Both the position numbers and the translations under genes were made by a program. Below are positions 34,228-42,392 of a stretch of 64,000 bases of DNA, one piece after another. Under the pieces are notes generated by a model that saw only the letters and a program-made list of their open reading frames with translations, did not search any database and was not told the origin of the DNA. The stretch is from NCBI GenBank assembly GCA_035363115.1, contig DAOSEM010000008.1, positions 62,001 through 126,000 on the forward strand, read 5' to 3'. Each line of letters starts with the position of its first letter. Positions within the stretch are counted from its first letter, which is position 1. The stretch comes from Syntrophales bacterium. Its GTDB lineage: Bacteria > Desulfobacterota > Syntrophia > Syntrophales > PHBD01.

Positions 34228-34746
34228 CTACTCGGCCAGCTCGCCGAATTCCCGGAGGGTCGGCAGCTCGGAGAGATCCTGGAGGTCGAAGATCTCCAGG
34301 AATCTGCGGGTGGTCCCGTACAGGATGGGTTTTCCCGGCACGTCTTTCCTTCCGACGATCCGGACCAGCTTCTTCTCCACCAGGCCCTTGAGGGTTCCAC
34401 CGGCATCGACTCCGCGAACCCGGTCGATGTCGGCCTTGACGATGGGCTGCCGGTAGGCGACCACTGCCAGGGTCTCCAGGGCCGCCGGCGACAGGGAGGC
34501 GGGGCCGCGCCCCTTCATCTTCCGGATCCAGGTTCCGTATTCCGGAAGGGTCCGGAACTGGATCCCCCCCGCGACTTCCTCCAGGGTGAACCCGCCGCGC
34601 CGCTCCTGGTATTCCTGCATCAGCTCGAGGACCGCTGCCTGGACGGCCTCTCTCGGCATGTCGAGAACCTCCCGCAGCCGCTCCAGGGTGACCGGAGTCT
34701 CGGCGGCGAACAGGAGGGCCTCGATCAGGGCCTTGTCATGCTCCAT
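34228..34746 (-). CDS. scpB: segregation and condensation protein B
   Basis: 172 residues. Two winged-helix domains, starting LIEALLFAAETPVTLERLREVL and ending with the kleisin-binding helices; part of the SMC-ScpAB condensin. It ends six bases before rluB, and its start overlaps scpA by 11 bases. Confidence 0.93.
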   Translation of the reverse strand: MEHDKALIEALLFAAETPVTLERLREVLDMPREAVQAAVLELMQEYQERRGGFTLEEVAGGIQFRTLPEYGTWIRKMKGRGPASLSPAALETLAVVAYRQPIVKADIDRVRGVDAGGTLKGLVEKKLVRIVGRKDVPGKPILYGTTRRFLEIFDLQDLSELPTLREFGELAE

Positions 34747-35482
34747 CGGCTTCCTCCTCCACGGCCGGGAAAATCCGGATCGGCCCGAACGGACCGGTCT
34801 GGTAGGCCTTGATCATCCGCAGTTTCATCAGCTCCAGGATCGCCAGGAAGGTATAGACGATCCGCCGGCGGTCCCGGGCTCCCTCCAGGAGCTCCAGGAA
34901 GCTGATCTGCCCCGCCTCGCGGAGCTTCTCGAGAATCTCGTTGATCCGGTCGGTGACGGACAGCTTCTCGGAGTTGATCTGCATCAACTCCTCCCGTTCC
35001 AGGGAGGAGACGATTCGCCGGAAGGCGTCCACCAGCTCGACGATCCCGACCTCCGCGAGCTCTTCCTCCTCCACGCCCACCGGCGGCAGGTCGGGATAGG
35101 CCCCCCGCTTGAAGACGTCCCGCTCCAGCCATGGCCGGCCGTCCAGGTGGATCGCCGCCTCTTTGAAGGCCTGGTATTCCAGCAGTTGCCGCACCAGGTC
35201 CTGTCTCGGATCTTCCCCCGCCTCTTCGTCGCCGGTTCCCCCCTCCGGGGTTTCGTCCGGCAGAAGCATCCTGGACTTGATCAAAAGGAGCGTGGATGCC
35301 AGCACGAGATACTCCCCCGCCAGGTCCAGGTTCAGCGATTTCATCCATTCCAGGGTTTCCAGGTATTGCTGGGTGATCAGGGCAACGGGGATGTTGTAGA
35401 TGTCGATCTCGTTCTTCTTGATGAGATACAGAAGAAGATCCAGAGGTCCCTGGAAGATGTCCAGCCGGACTTCGTAACTCAT
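34736..35482 (-). CDS. scpA: segregation and condensation protein A (kleisin)
   Basis: 248 residues: YEVRLDIFQGPLDLLLYLIKKNEIDIYNIPVALIT is the typical kleisin opening. It bridges the SMC heads with ScpB. It follows trpS by 19 bases. ATG 35482. Confidence 0.94.
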   Translation of the reverse strand: MSYEVRLDIFQGPLDLLLYLIKKNEIDIYNIPVALITQQYLETLEWMKSLNLDLAGEYLVLASTLLLIKSRMLLPDETPEGGTGDEEAGEDPRQDLVRQLLEYQAFKEAAIHLDGRPWLERDVFKRGAYPDLPPVGVEEEELAEVGIVELVDAFRRIVSSLEREELMQINSEKLSVTDRINEILEKLREAGQISFLELLEGARDRRRIVYTFLAILELMKLRMIKAYQTGPFGPIRIFPAVEEEADGA

Positions 35483-35501
35483 GTTGCCCGCGGGTCCATG
35501 T

Positions 35502-36497
35502 TCAGAGGCCGATCCGGATTGCGTCCCGAACTTCCTCCATGGTGGCGGAGGCGACGCGGAGGGCCCGGCCGTTGCCGTCCTCGATGATCTCACGCACCTG
35601 TTCGGGATGGCTGCGGTAATGCTCCTGCCGTTCGTGGACGGGGGCCATCCGCTGGGCGATCCGCTCCGCCAGGCGGTCTTTGCACTGGATGCAGCCGATC
35701 GCGGCGGCACGGCAGTCGGCGGCGACGACCTCCACCTCCTCCTCCGGCGTGTAGAGCTGGTGAAATGTGAAGACATTGCAGAGTTCCGGGCGCCCCGGGT
35801 CCTTCTTCCTCTGTCGCTGCGGATCGGTGAACATGGCCATGACCTTCTTCTTCAACGAGTCCCCCCGGTCGGACAGATAGATGGAGTTTTCGTAGGATTT
35901 GCTCATCTTTCGGCCGTCGATGCCGAGCAGCTTCGGGATCTCCGTGAGCAGGGGCTCCGGGACCGGGAAAATTTCGCGGTAGAGGAAATTAAAGCGCCGG
36001 GCGATCTCCCGCGTCAGCTCCACGTGGGGAAGCTGGTCGACGCCGACCGGTACGCCGTAGGCCTTGTACAGGATGATGTCCGCCGCCTGCAGGACCGGAT
36101 AGCCCAGGAAACCGAACGTGGAAAGGTCTTTCTGGGCCAGTTCCGCCTTCATTTCCTTGTAGGTCGGATTTCGCTCGAGCCAGGCCAGCGGCGTGATCAT
36201 GGAGAGAAGCACGAACAGTTCGGCGTGGAGCAGGATGGACGACTGGATGAACAGGGTGCTCCGCTGTGGATCGAGGCCGGCGCTCAGCCAGTCGATCACC
36301 ATGTCCAGGGAATTGGCGCGGATTTCCTCCGTGCTGGCGTACTCACTGGTCAGGGCGTGCCAGTCGGCCACAAAATAGAAGCACTCGTAGTCTCCGTGTT
36401 CCTGGAGACGAACCCAGTTATCCAGGGCCCCGTGCAGATTTCCCAGGTGGAGTTTCCCCGTGGGGCGCATACCGCTCAGGATCCGTTTCTTTGTCAC
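35502..36497 (-). CDS. trpS: tryptophanyl-tRNA synthetase
   Basis: 331 residues. Class I synthetase motifs: SGMRPTGKLHLGN (HIGH equivalent) and GRKMSKSYEN (KMSKS). It starts with GTG (36497) behind AGAGG. A promoter is listed at 36532-36561. The trpS-scpA-scpB-rluB order is a common deltaproteobacterial one. Confidence 0.96.
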   Translation of the reverse strand: MTKKRILSGMRPTGKLHLGNLHGALDNWVRLQEHGDYECFYFVADWHALTSEYASTEEIRANSLDMVIDWLSAGLDPQRSTLFIQSSILLHAELFVLLSMITPLAWLERNPTYKEMKAELAQKDLSTFGFLGYPVLQAADIILYKAYGVPVGVDQLPHVELTREIARRFNFLYREIFPVPEPLLTEIPKLLGIDGRKMSKSYENSIYLSDRGDSLKKKVMAMFTDPQRQRKKDPGRPELCNVFTFHQLYTPEEEVEVVAADCRAAAIGCIQCKDRLAERIAQRMAPVHERQEHYRSHPEQVREIIEDGNGRALRVASATMEEVRDAIRIGL

Positions 36498-36531
36498 GTC
36501 AAAACCTCTGCAATTTTTAAATGGTTGCCGC

Positions 36532-36561
36532 CCTATAGCAGATATGCCGCGGGACTGTCAA
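36532..36561 (-). promoter_or_regulatory. trpS promoter
   Basis: On the minus strand TTGACA (complement of 36556-36561), 18 bases, TATAGG (complement of 36532-36537). The leader before GTG is about 30 bases. Confidence 0.6.
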
Positions 36562-36639
36562 TGCGACGGCGGGAGTTCGATCCATGTCCCTCGTCCCGCG
36601 GGTCCGCCCGGAGTGCCGGAGGCTGCCGCGGGGGAATGA

Positions 36640-36677
36640 AAAATGAAAATCCCCGGAAGACGATTCTCCCGGGGATT
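36640..36677 (-). terminator. terminator of the HU gene
   Basis: On the minus strand AATCCCCGG/CCGGGGATT, a nine-base stem, followed by a T-rich run. It lies 30 bases past the HU stop. Confidence 0.75.
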
Positions 36678-36706
36678 CCATTCTGTGATCCTCGAACGGT
36701 GGAGCG

Positions 36707-36979
36707 TTATTTCACCTTGTCTCCCAGACCCTTGCCGGCCTTGAACTTCACGACCTTCTTCGCGGGAATCTTGATGGCTTTGCCGGTCTGCGGATTCCGT
36801 CCCTCGCGGGCCTTCCGCTTGATCACGGAAAACGTGCCGAAGCCGACGAGACCCAGCTTGCCGCTCTTCTTGAGTTCCTTTGCCACGGCGCCCATGAACG
36901 CATCCAGCGCCTTGCCCGCTGCCGCCTTCGTGATTCCTGCCTCACCTGCAATCGCCCCAATCAGTTCTGCTTTCGTCAT
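36707..36979 (-). CDS. hup: HU-type DNA-binding protein
   Basis: 90 residues of the HU family with the MTKAELIGAIAGEAGITKAAAG opening and the GRNPQTGKAIKIPAKK arm. It is a major nucleoid protein. AAAGGGGG lies before the ATG at 36979. It sits close to the IHF gene at 33 kb, so two relatives flank the trpS-scp-rluB cluster. Confidence 0.93.
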   Translation of the reverse strand: MTKAELIGAIAGEAGITKAAAGKALDAFMGAVAKELKKSGKLGLVGFGTFSVIKRKAREGRNPQTGKAIKIPAKKVVKFKAGKGLGDKVK

Positions 36980-37565
36980 ACTTGTACATCCCCCTTTCTT
37001 GGTTTTTTAAGGCTGCCTTCGCGGCAGCGTCATCCCAACGAAAATGCGTTTCCCCCGGTCCGAAGCGGGCCGGAACCCCGCAGCCTCTGGCTTTGACAAG
37101 CCGGGATCAGAAAACAAAAACGTTATCAATGATCTTCATCCTGATGGATTGGGAAAGCCACCACCCATCAAGGATGGCACCGGATACCATAGAAAATCTC
37201 AAGAATCAAGAGAAATTATTGAGCCGGCATCGGGAAAATCGCATGGGGCGGGTGATAGGGGGGGTACCGGTCCGCAAATCCCTTCGATCAGGGGAACAGG
37301 GGGAGGGGGGGTACGCTGTTGTCCGTTCCTGCTACCCTGTGTCGGAGCGAATGTCTCCAGGGCTTGCCCATGGCGGAAGGGAGAAGGCATGGCTGTTGAC
37401 GTTCTGTCTTGCAGGAATGGGGCGAGATTTGTGATATGGTAACGATAACAGGGGGATGTGAAATAGGTATGGATCTGCGATCTATCGTGAGAGGATGCGG
37501 AAGGGGCTCTCGGTATCATGCCGTTCCCGCGGGCGGGAACAAGCCATACCGTCGGGTATGGACCA
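36980..37565. other. 586-base gene-free region with G-runs and hairpins
   Basis: No convincing gene is seen; small frames here have no Shine-Dalgarno or family likeness. Contents: the HU promoter region near 36990-37150 (A+T-rich), two G-tract clusters on the plus strand (37245-37264 and 37291-37311) that fit quadruplex rules and share the GGGGGGGTAC end, and two hairpins at 37523-37561. Confidence 0.4.
37523..37561 (-). other. two adjacent perfect hairpins past gltX
   Basis: GTTCCCGC (37523-37530) with GCGGGAAC (37533-37540), and CCATACC (37544-37550) with GGTATGG (37555-37561). They follow the gltX stop by five bases on the minus strand but have no T run. They may protect the message end or mark an unknown element. 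Confidence 0.4.
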
Positions 37566-39011
37566 TCAGGATGCCAGAAGGCGATCCACCCGCCGGAGGG
37601 CGGCCTCCCGGCCCAGCCGGCCAAGAATCTTCTCCAGTTCCGGCCCCTTGAGAAGGCCCGTCAGGGCCGCCCGGACGGGAAGCAGGAGCTTTCGGCCCTT
37701 CTGTCCCGTCCGCTCCTGGATACGGTGAATGAGCGGCCCGTACCAGGGATCTTCGCCCGCGACTTCCCGAAGGCCCTCCCGGAGGGCGATAAGGACCTCC
37801 CGGCCTTCCGGCGTCGAGAGGAGTGATCCGGCCTCGGCCGAGAGGGGCGGGTCTTCGTCCAGAAAGACCGGAAGATAGGGGAGGGCGTCGTCGAGGGTGG
37901 CCAGGTTGTCCCTGAGAATCTCAAGAATGTCCGCCAGCGTCTTTCGGTCCGGCATGTTCTCTGGACGATAGCCCGCTTTCTCCAGCAGGGGCCGGAACTG
38001 ATCCTCCAGCCGCTCCGCCCGGCACTCCCGCAGGTACTGGCTGTTGAGCCAGCGCAGTTTCGCTTCGTCGAATACGGCTCCCCCCTTTCCGGCCCTTGTC
38101 AGGTCGAAGGAAGAGATCAGCGCTTCGCGGCTCATGACCTCGCCGCCACTCCCGATGGAGCGGCCCAGCAGAGCCAGGTAATTGAAGAAGGCTTCCGGGA
38201 GATAGCCTCGTTCCCGGAACTGACGGACCGACGTGGAGCCGTGCCGCTTGCTTAGCTTGGCCCGGTCCTCTCCCAGGACGAGGCCGTGGTGGGCGAAAAT
38301 CGGCGGCGGATACCCCAGGGCCTCATACAGGCAGAGCTGTGAGGCCGTGTTCGAAAGATGGTCCTCTCCACGGATGACATGGGAAATCCGCATGGCGTGA
38401 TCGTCGATCACGACGGCGAACTGGTAGGCCGGGAGCCCGTTGGACCGGACAATGATGAAGTCCCCGAGATCGCCGGCGTGGAAGCGCATTGTGCCCCGGA
38501 TCAGGTCCTCGAAGACGATCTCTCCGGTGGGGACACGGAACCGGTAGGTCGGATGCCTCCCGGCGTCCTCCAGCCGCCGGCGCTCCGCGTCGCTCAGGTC
38601 CCGGCATCGGCCGCCGTAGCGGGGTGGTCGGCCGCGTGCCAGCCGGGATGCCCGTTCGGCTTCCAGCTCCTCGTCGGTGCAATAGCAGGGGTAGACCCGT
38701 CCCTCCCGAAGGAGACCGTCCAGGACGGAGCGGTAGAGGGGCAGGCGCTCGCTCTGCCGGTAGGGCCCGAAGGGGCCTCCCACGCCGGGTCCCTCATCCC
38801 AGGAGAGGGAGAGCCATTCCAGGTCCTCCAGCAGGTTCCGTTCGAATTCCGCGGTGGAACGCACGGCGTCGGTGTCTTCCAGTCGTAGAACAAGGGTTCC
38901 CTGGTGTCGACGGGCAAAGAGCCAGTTGAAAAGGGCGGTCCGGGCGCCTCCGACGTGCAGGTCTCCCGTCGGAGAAGGGGCGAAACGGACGCGGGGACTT
39001 CCGGAGTTCAT
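37566..39011 (-). CDS. gltX: glutamyl-tRNA synthetase
   Basis: 481 residues. Class I motifs: RFAPSPTGDLHVGGAR (HIGH equivalent) and KLSKRHG (KMSKS). It makes Glu-tRNA and possibly mischarges tRNA-Gln, as in bacteria using GatCAB. ATG 39011 overlaps the ispF end by four bases, so ispD-ispF-gltX is an operon. Confidence 0.96.
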   Translation of the reverse strand: MNSGSPRVRFAPSPTGDLHVGGARTALFNWLFARRHQGTLVLRLEDTDAVRSTAEFERNLLEDLEWLSLSWDEGPGVGGPFGPYRQSERLPLYRSVLDGLLREGRVYPCYCTDEELEAERASRLARGRPPRYGGRCRDLSDAERRRLEDAGRHPTYRFRVPTGEIVFEDLIRGTMRFHAGDLGDFIIVRSNGLPAYQFAVVIDDHAMRISHVIRGEDHLSNTASQLCLYEALGYPPPIFAHHGLVLGEDRAKLSKRHGSTSVRQFRERGYLPEAFFNYLALLGRSIGSGGEVMSREALISSFDLTRAGKGGAVFDEAKLRWLNSQYLRECRAERLEDQFRPLLEKAGYRPENMPDRKTLADILEILRDNLATLDDALPYLPVFLDEDPPLSAEAGSLLSTPEGREVLIALREGLREVAGEDPWYGPLIHRIQERTGQKGRKLLLPVRAALTGLLKGPELEKILGRLGREAALRRVDRLLAS

Positions 39012-39490
39012 GGTCTTTCTCCCCCTGAGACCGTAACGACCGCCATGACGGCGATTCCCTCGCTCCTGCCGATGAATCCCATCCCCTCGTTCGTCTTGGC
39101 TTTCAGATTGACGCTTCCGGCCGGAATCTCGAGTGTCCGGGCGATGTTGGCCGCCATCTGCGGTAGAAACGGGGCCAGCTTTGGACGCTCCAGGATGACC
39201 GTGGCGTCCACGTGGTGGACGCGGTACCCCGTATCACGGGCTTTTTCGGCGACGGCATCGAGAAGACGGAGGCTGGCGATGTCCCGGTAGGCCGGATCCG
39301 TGTCGGGGAAGAGCCTTCCGATATCTCCACCCCCGATCGCCCCGAGGAGTGCGTCGCAGATGGCATGAAGCAGGGCATCCGCGTCGGAATGCCCCAGGAG
39401 CCCCTTCTCGAAGGGAATCTCGACCCCGCCCAGGACGAGGCGCCTTCCCTCGACCAGGCGGTGGCTGTCGTATCCGCAGCCGACCTTCAT
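39008..39490 (-). CDS. ispF: MECDP synthase
   Basis: 160 residues. Metal ligands Asp8, His10 (GYDSHRL) and His42 (GHSDADALLHAI) mark the IspF trimer. It makes 2-C-methyl-D-erythritol 2,4-cyclodiphosphate in the MEP pathway. Overlaps ispD by four bases and gltX by four bases. Confidence 0.96.
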   Translation of the reverse strand: MKVGCGYDSHRLVEGRRLVLGGVEIPFEKGLLGHSDADALLHAICDALLGAIGGGDIGRLFPDTDPAYRDIASLRLLDAVAEKARDTGYRVHHVDATVILERPKLAPFLPQMAANIARTLEIPAGSVNLKAKTNEGMGFIGRSEGIAVMAVVTVSGGERP

Positions 39491-40236
39491 GACCTTCCGC
39501 TCCTCCTCCGGACAGGCGCCGGGATGTGCTCCGCCAGGGCCAGGTCTTCCCGGGTCGTGATCTTGATGTTCCGGGAATCGCCGGGAATGATGACGACGGG
39601 GTAGCCGGCTCGCTCCACCAGGGAGGCGTCGTCTGTACCATAGTAGTTCTCGTCGCAGGCTCTCCGGTAAGCCTCCTTCAGCATGGCCACAGGAAATGCC
39701 TGGGGCGTCTGGATGAGCCAGAGCTCCTGTCGGTCCAGGGTTTCCAGCACGATCCCGTCCGGGTCTGCCCGCTTTACCGTGTCGCTGGCGAGAACGCCTG
39801 CGACGGCGGCTCTTCCCCGGCGGGCTTCCTCGACGACCCGGCGGATGAGCCCGAATGACGGGAACGGTCGGACGCCGTCATGAACAACGACGACCCGGCA
39901 GTCATCCCCGACGGAGCCGAGGCCGTTGCGGACCGAATCCTGCCGCTCCCTGCCTCCCGGTATCACTGCCGTAACCTTTTTGAAATCGAAGGCATCCACG
40001 ATATTGCGGCGGACCCGGGGCACGTCCGTTTCGGGGACCACCAGGATGATTTCATCGATGAGCCGGGAATCCTCAAAGGCCTGGAGCGTATGGGCGAGGA
40101 TGGGCCGCCCCCGGAGGCGGATATATTGCTTGGCCTGCCCGGCAGCCATCCGGCGCCCGGCACCCCCGGCGGGGATGATGGCGATGGTTTTCTGCGGCGG
40201 TGCGATCCCGCCTTTCAGGTGTCTTCCGGGAGCCAC
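39487..40236 (-). CDS. ispD: MEP cytidylyltransferase
   Basis: 249 residues. The nucleotide loop IIPAGGAGRRM (20-30) followed by KQYIRLRGRP, then VVHDGVRPFPS and a late GTDDASLVE, all match IspD. It couples CTP to MEP. ATG 40236 gives 13 residues before the loop; a shorter start cannot be ruled out. It begins 100 bases after the PIN-TRAM gene terminator. Confidence 0.95.
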   Translation of the reverse strand: MAPGRHLKGGIAPPQKTIAIIPAGGAGRRMAAGQAKQYIRLRGRPILAHTLQAFEDSRLIDEIILVVPETDVPRVRRNIVDAFDFKKVTAVIPGGRERQDSVRNGLGSVGDDCRVVVVHDGVRPFPSFGLIRRVVEEARRGRAAVAGVLASDTVKRADPDGIVLETLDRQELWLIQTPQAFPVAMLKEAYRRACDENYYGTDDASLVERAGYPVVIIPGDSRNIKITTREDLALAEHIPAPVRRRSGRS

Positions 40237-40301
40237 GGACCTCCCTTCCAGGTGCTGCTGCGGGCCGCATCCCGGGGCATCCGGGGGCCCGGCTTCACGA
40301 C

Positions 40302-40330
40302 GAAGAAAAGCCCGGGGAAGTTCCCCGGGC
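40302..40330 (-). terminator. terminator of the PIN-TRAM gene
   Basis: On the minus strand GCCCGGGG (40323-40330 side) pairs CCCCGGGC over a five-base loop, followed by TTTTCTT. It separates this gene from ispD. Confidence 0.8.
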
Positions 40331-40335
40331 CGGTT

Positions 40336-41367
40336 CTACGTCCGGTTGGATGACGGATAGGGTTTCTTGTCCGGAGCCGGGGCCTTCAACTCCGAGAAGA
40401 TCATGCGTCCCGCGGTTGTCTGCAGAACACTCGTGACCACCGCGTCCACCGTGGATCCGATGTGCCTCTGGCCGTTGTCCACGATGATCATGGTCCCGTC
40501 GTCGAGGTATCCGACGCCCTGGCCCTGTTCCTTGCCTTCCTTGATCACCTTGACGGTCATCATCTCGCCGGGCAGGACCACCGGCTTGAGGGCATTGGCC
40601 AGTTCGTTGACGTTCAGGATCTTGATGCCCTGGAGCTCGGCCACCTTGTTCAGGTTGAAGTCGTTGGTGATGATCTTGCCGTCCGACTTTTTCGCCAGGG
40701 CGACCAGCTTGGCGTCAACGCTCTTGATCTTGGGAAAATCCTGGTCCACCACGTCGATGGTGATGCCGCCGGTACGCTGCATCCGGTTGAGGATATCCAG
40801 CCCCCGGCGTCCCCGGGAGCGCTTCAGCGAGTCGGATGAATCGGCGATGTACTGCAGCTCGTCGAGAACAAAGCGCGGTACGACCAGCCGTCCTTCCAGG
40901 AAACCCGTTTCGGCGATGTCGGCGATCCGGCCGTCGATGATGACGCTCGTGTCCAGGATCCGGTAGTCAGCAGGCTCCTTCGCAGCACCACCTGCCATGA
41001 AGGAAAATTCTTCGACCTTCTTGGAGCCAAGGACAAGGCCCAGATATCCCAACGTTCCGGTCAGAATCACATAGACCCAGGGGAGTATCTGCTGATTTTC
41101 CTGGATTTTCCCCACGAAATTCAGTCCATAGGCGAGGATGACCGCGATCAGCAAACCAATGACCATACCGATCACGCCGCCCATGATGACCTTCAGGGAT
41201 ACTTTCCGGATGTCCTGTTCGATCTTGATTACAAAGAGGGCCGTGAATAATCCTGCTATGACTCCCAAGAATGATTGCCATAATCCGTCGAATGACAGAT
41301 AAGCAATGAAATATCCGCTTACAGAACACGCCAGTATCAAAAACAGCCTTGTGATCAATGCGTTCAC
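40336..41367 (-). CDS. membrane PIN-TRAM domain protein (YacL-like)
   Basis: 343 residues. Four N-terminal membrane helices (1-110), a PIN ribonuclease-like domain from about residue 135 with Asp139 and Asp145 in ILDTSVIIDGRIAD, and a C-terminal TRAM domain (VTVKVIKEGKEQGQG... and RHIGSTVDAVVTSVL). It resembles the YacL/PIN-TRAM family of uncertain, possibly RNA-cutting, function. In many bacteria it sits between carD-like and isp genes, as it does here. Confidence 0.9.
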   Translation of the reverse strand: MNALITRLFLILACSVSGYFIAYLSFDGLWQSFLGVIAGLFTALFVIKIEQDIRKVSLKVIMGGVIGMVIGLLIAVILAYGLNFVGKIQENQQILPWVYVILTGTLGYLGLVLGSKKVEEFSFMAGGAAKEPADYRILDTSVIIDGRIADIAETGFLEGRLVVPRFVLDELQYIADSSDSLKRSRGRRGLDILNRMQRTGGITIDVVDQDFPKIKSVDAKLVALAKKSDGKIITNDFNLNKVAELQGIKILNVNELANALKPVVLPGEMMTVKVIKEGKEQGQGVGYLDDGTMIIVDNGQRHIGSTVDAVVTSVLQTTAGRMIFSELKAPAPDKKPYPSSNRT

Positions 41368-41414
41368 CTCCTTTCCGGCTGGTTTTTACACCCCGGAACA
41401 CTCCTCCTCCCCGG

Positions 41415-41560
41415 GAATGATCGTGAGGATAAGGAGGAACCGGTTTTGCACCGGCCTCAGGGCATCGGTGCGGTTTCCCCGCTGTAAACGGGGGTATGAT
41501 CGTCTTCAGGATAACGGCCGGGACGGAGGCCGGAAGGTCAGACCAGACCCCGGTCCGCTG
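41415..41560 (+). promoter_or_regulatory. riboswitch-like structured stretch (cobalamin-like core)
   Basis: On the plus strand the pattern CGGTGCGGT...CCGCTGTAAACGGGG (41466-41493) resembles the conserved core of cobalamin riboswitches, with stems GCACCG/CGGTGC (41448-41453 with 41466-41471) and CCCCG/CGGGG (41477-41481 with 41489-41493). A GGTCAGACCAGACC segment (41537-41550) is weakly like the B12 box. No plus-strand target gene follows. The reverse strand, which would be the leader of the PIN-TRAM gene, has CCGGTGCAAAACCGG, also cobalamin-like. Assignment is tentative and the strand is uncertain. Confidence 0.3.
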
Positions 41561-41643
41561 TGCGGAAATGGCAGTGACGCCTGAATGCAAAGCAGTCTCA
41601 GGCAGCCTTGTGGATGGTCTGCTCATCTCGATGCGGTTCATGG

Positions 41644-42129
41644 CTACTGAAGGGTAAAGTACCGTTGAAGATCCTGTTCCACTTTCGTTTCTTCCGCTTT
41701 GGTGGCCACCGAGATCTCCTTGACCAGGAGATTCTTCGCAGTGTCCATCATCTTCCGCTCGCCGAAGGAGAGATTCTTGTCCGTTTTGAGAATGAGGAGG
41801 TCCCGCAGTACGCGGGCGATCTCGAAGACGGAGCCGGTCTTGATCTTTTCGAGGTATTCCCTGTACCGCTTGTTCCACGTCTGCTTGTCGATGGAGACGT
41901 CCTTGTTGCGAAGGATGGCGTAGATCTTCGGAATGTCCGCCGCCGGGACCACTTCCCGGAGACCGACAGACTTGGCGCTGTGGAGCGGAATCATGATCTT
42001 CATGCCATTTCCCATGATTTTCATGACGTAGAAGAGCTGCCTGCTACCCATGACCTCACGATTTTCAATGGCTTCGATCACTCCGACCCCCTGGGCCGGG
42101 TACACGGCGATGTCTCCAACCTTGAACAT
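41644..42129 (-). CDS. carD: CarD-family transcription regulator
   Basis: 161 residues: an N-terminal Tudor-like RNA-polymerase binding domain (MFKVGDIAVYPAQGVGVIEAIE) and a helical C-terminus (ARVLRDLLILKTDKNLSFGERKMM). CarD/CdnL stabilises open complexes at rRNA and other promoters. A promoter is listed at 42165-42193. Isolated gene upstream of the PIN-TRAM gene. Confidence 0.92.
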   Translation of the reverse strand: MFKVGDIAVYPAQGVGVIEAIENREVMGSRQLFYVMKIMGNGMKIMIPLHSAKSVGLREVVPAADIPKIYAILRNKDVSIDKQTWNKRYREYLEKIKTGSVFEIARVLRDLLILKTDKNLSFGERKMMDTAKNLLVKEISVATKAEETKVEQDLQRYFTLQ

Positions 42130-42164
42130 GCTGCTTTACCTGTCACCTTCTTTTTGGAACGTTT

Positions 42165-42193
42165 ACTTTATCAATTCAATGCCCAAAAGTCAA
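42165..42193 (-). promoter_or_regulatory. carD promoter
   Basis: On the minus strand TTGACT (complement of 42188-42193), 17 bases, TAAAGT (complement of 42165-42170). Confidence 0.6.
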
Positions 42194-42267
42194 TAAAAAG
42201 ACTACAAGATAGGCCGTCTCGGGCCTGTCCGGGACCCCGTGGAGCCGGGACTTTGCGTGATTTCCGC

Positions 42268-42294
42268 TTGACAAGGAATGTGCCCTTGTATGAG
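42268..42294 (+). promoter_or_regulatory. possible promoter of the RND operon
   Basis: TTGACA at 42268-42273 and TATGAG at 42289-42294, only 15 bases apart, so weak or activator-dependent. Confidence 0.35.
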
Positions 42295-42392
42295 GGTCTC
42301 TAATTCATTTTGAATCCTCGGGGGCCGCCATGCATGCGGCTCCGGCGGGCATCGGGGCGGGACGCTCCGGGGTGATCTTCCAGGGGGCAGCG

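Noticed and set aside
41306..41584. 92-codon plus-strand frame in the carD to PIN-TRAM gap
   Set aside because: It runs through a structured non-coding stretch, has no Shine-Dalgarno and no family likeness.
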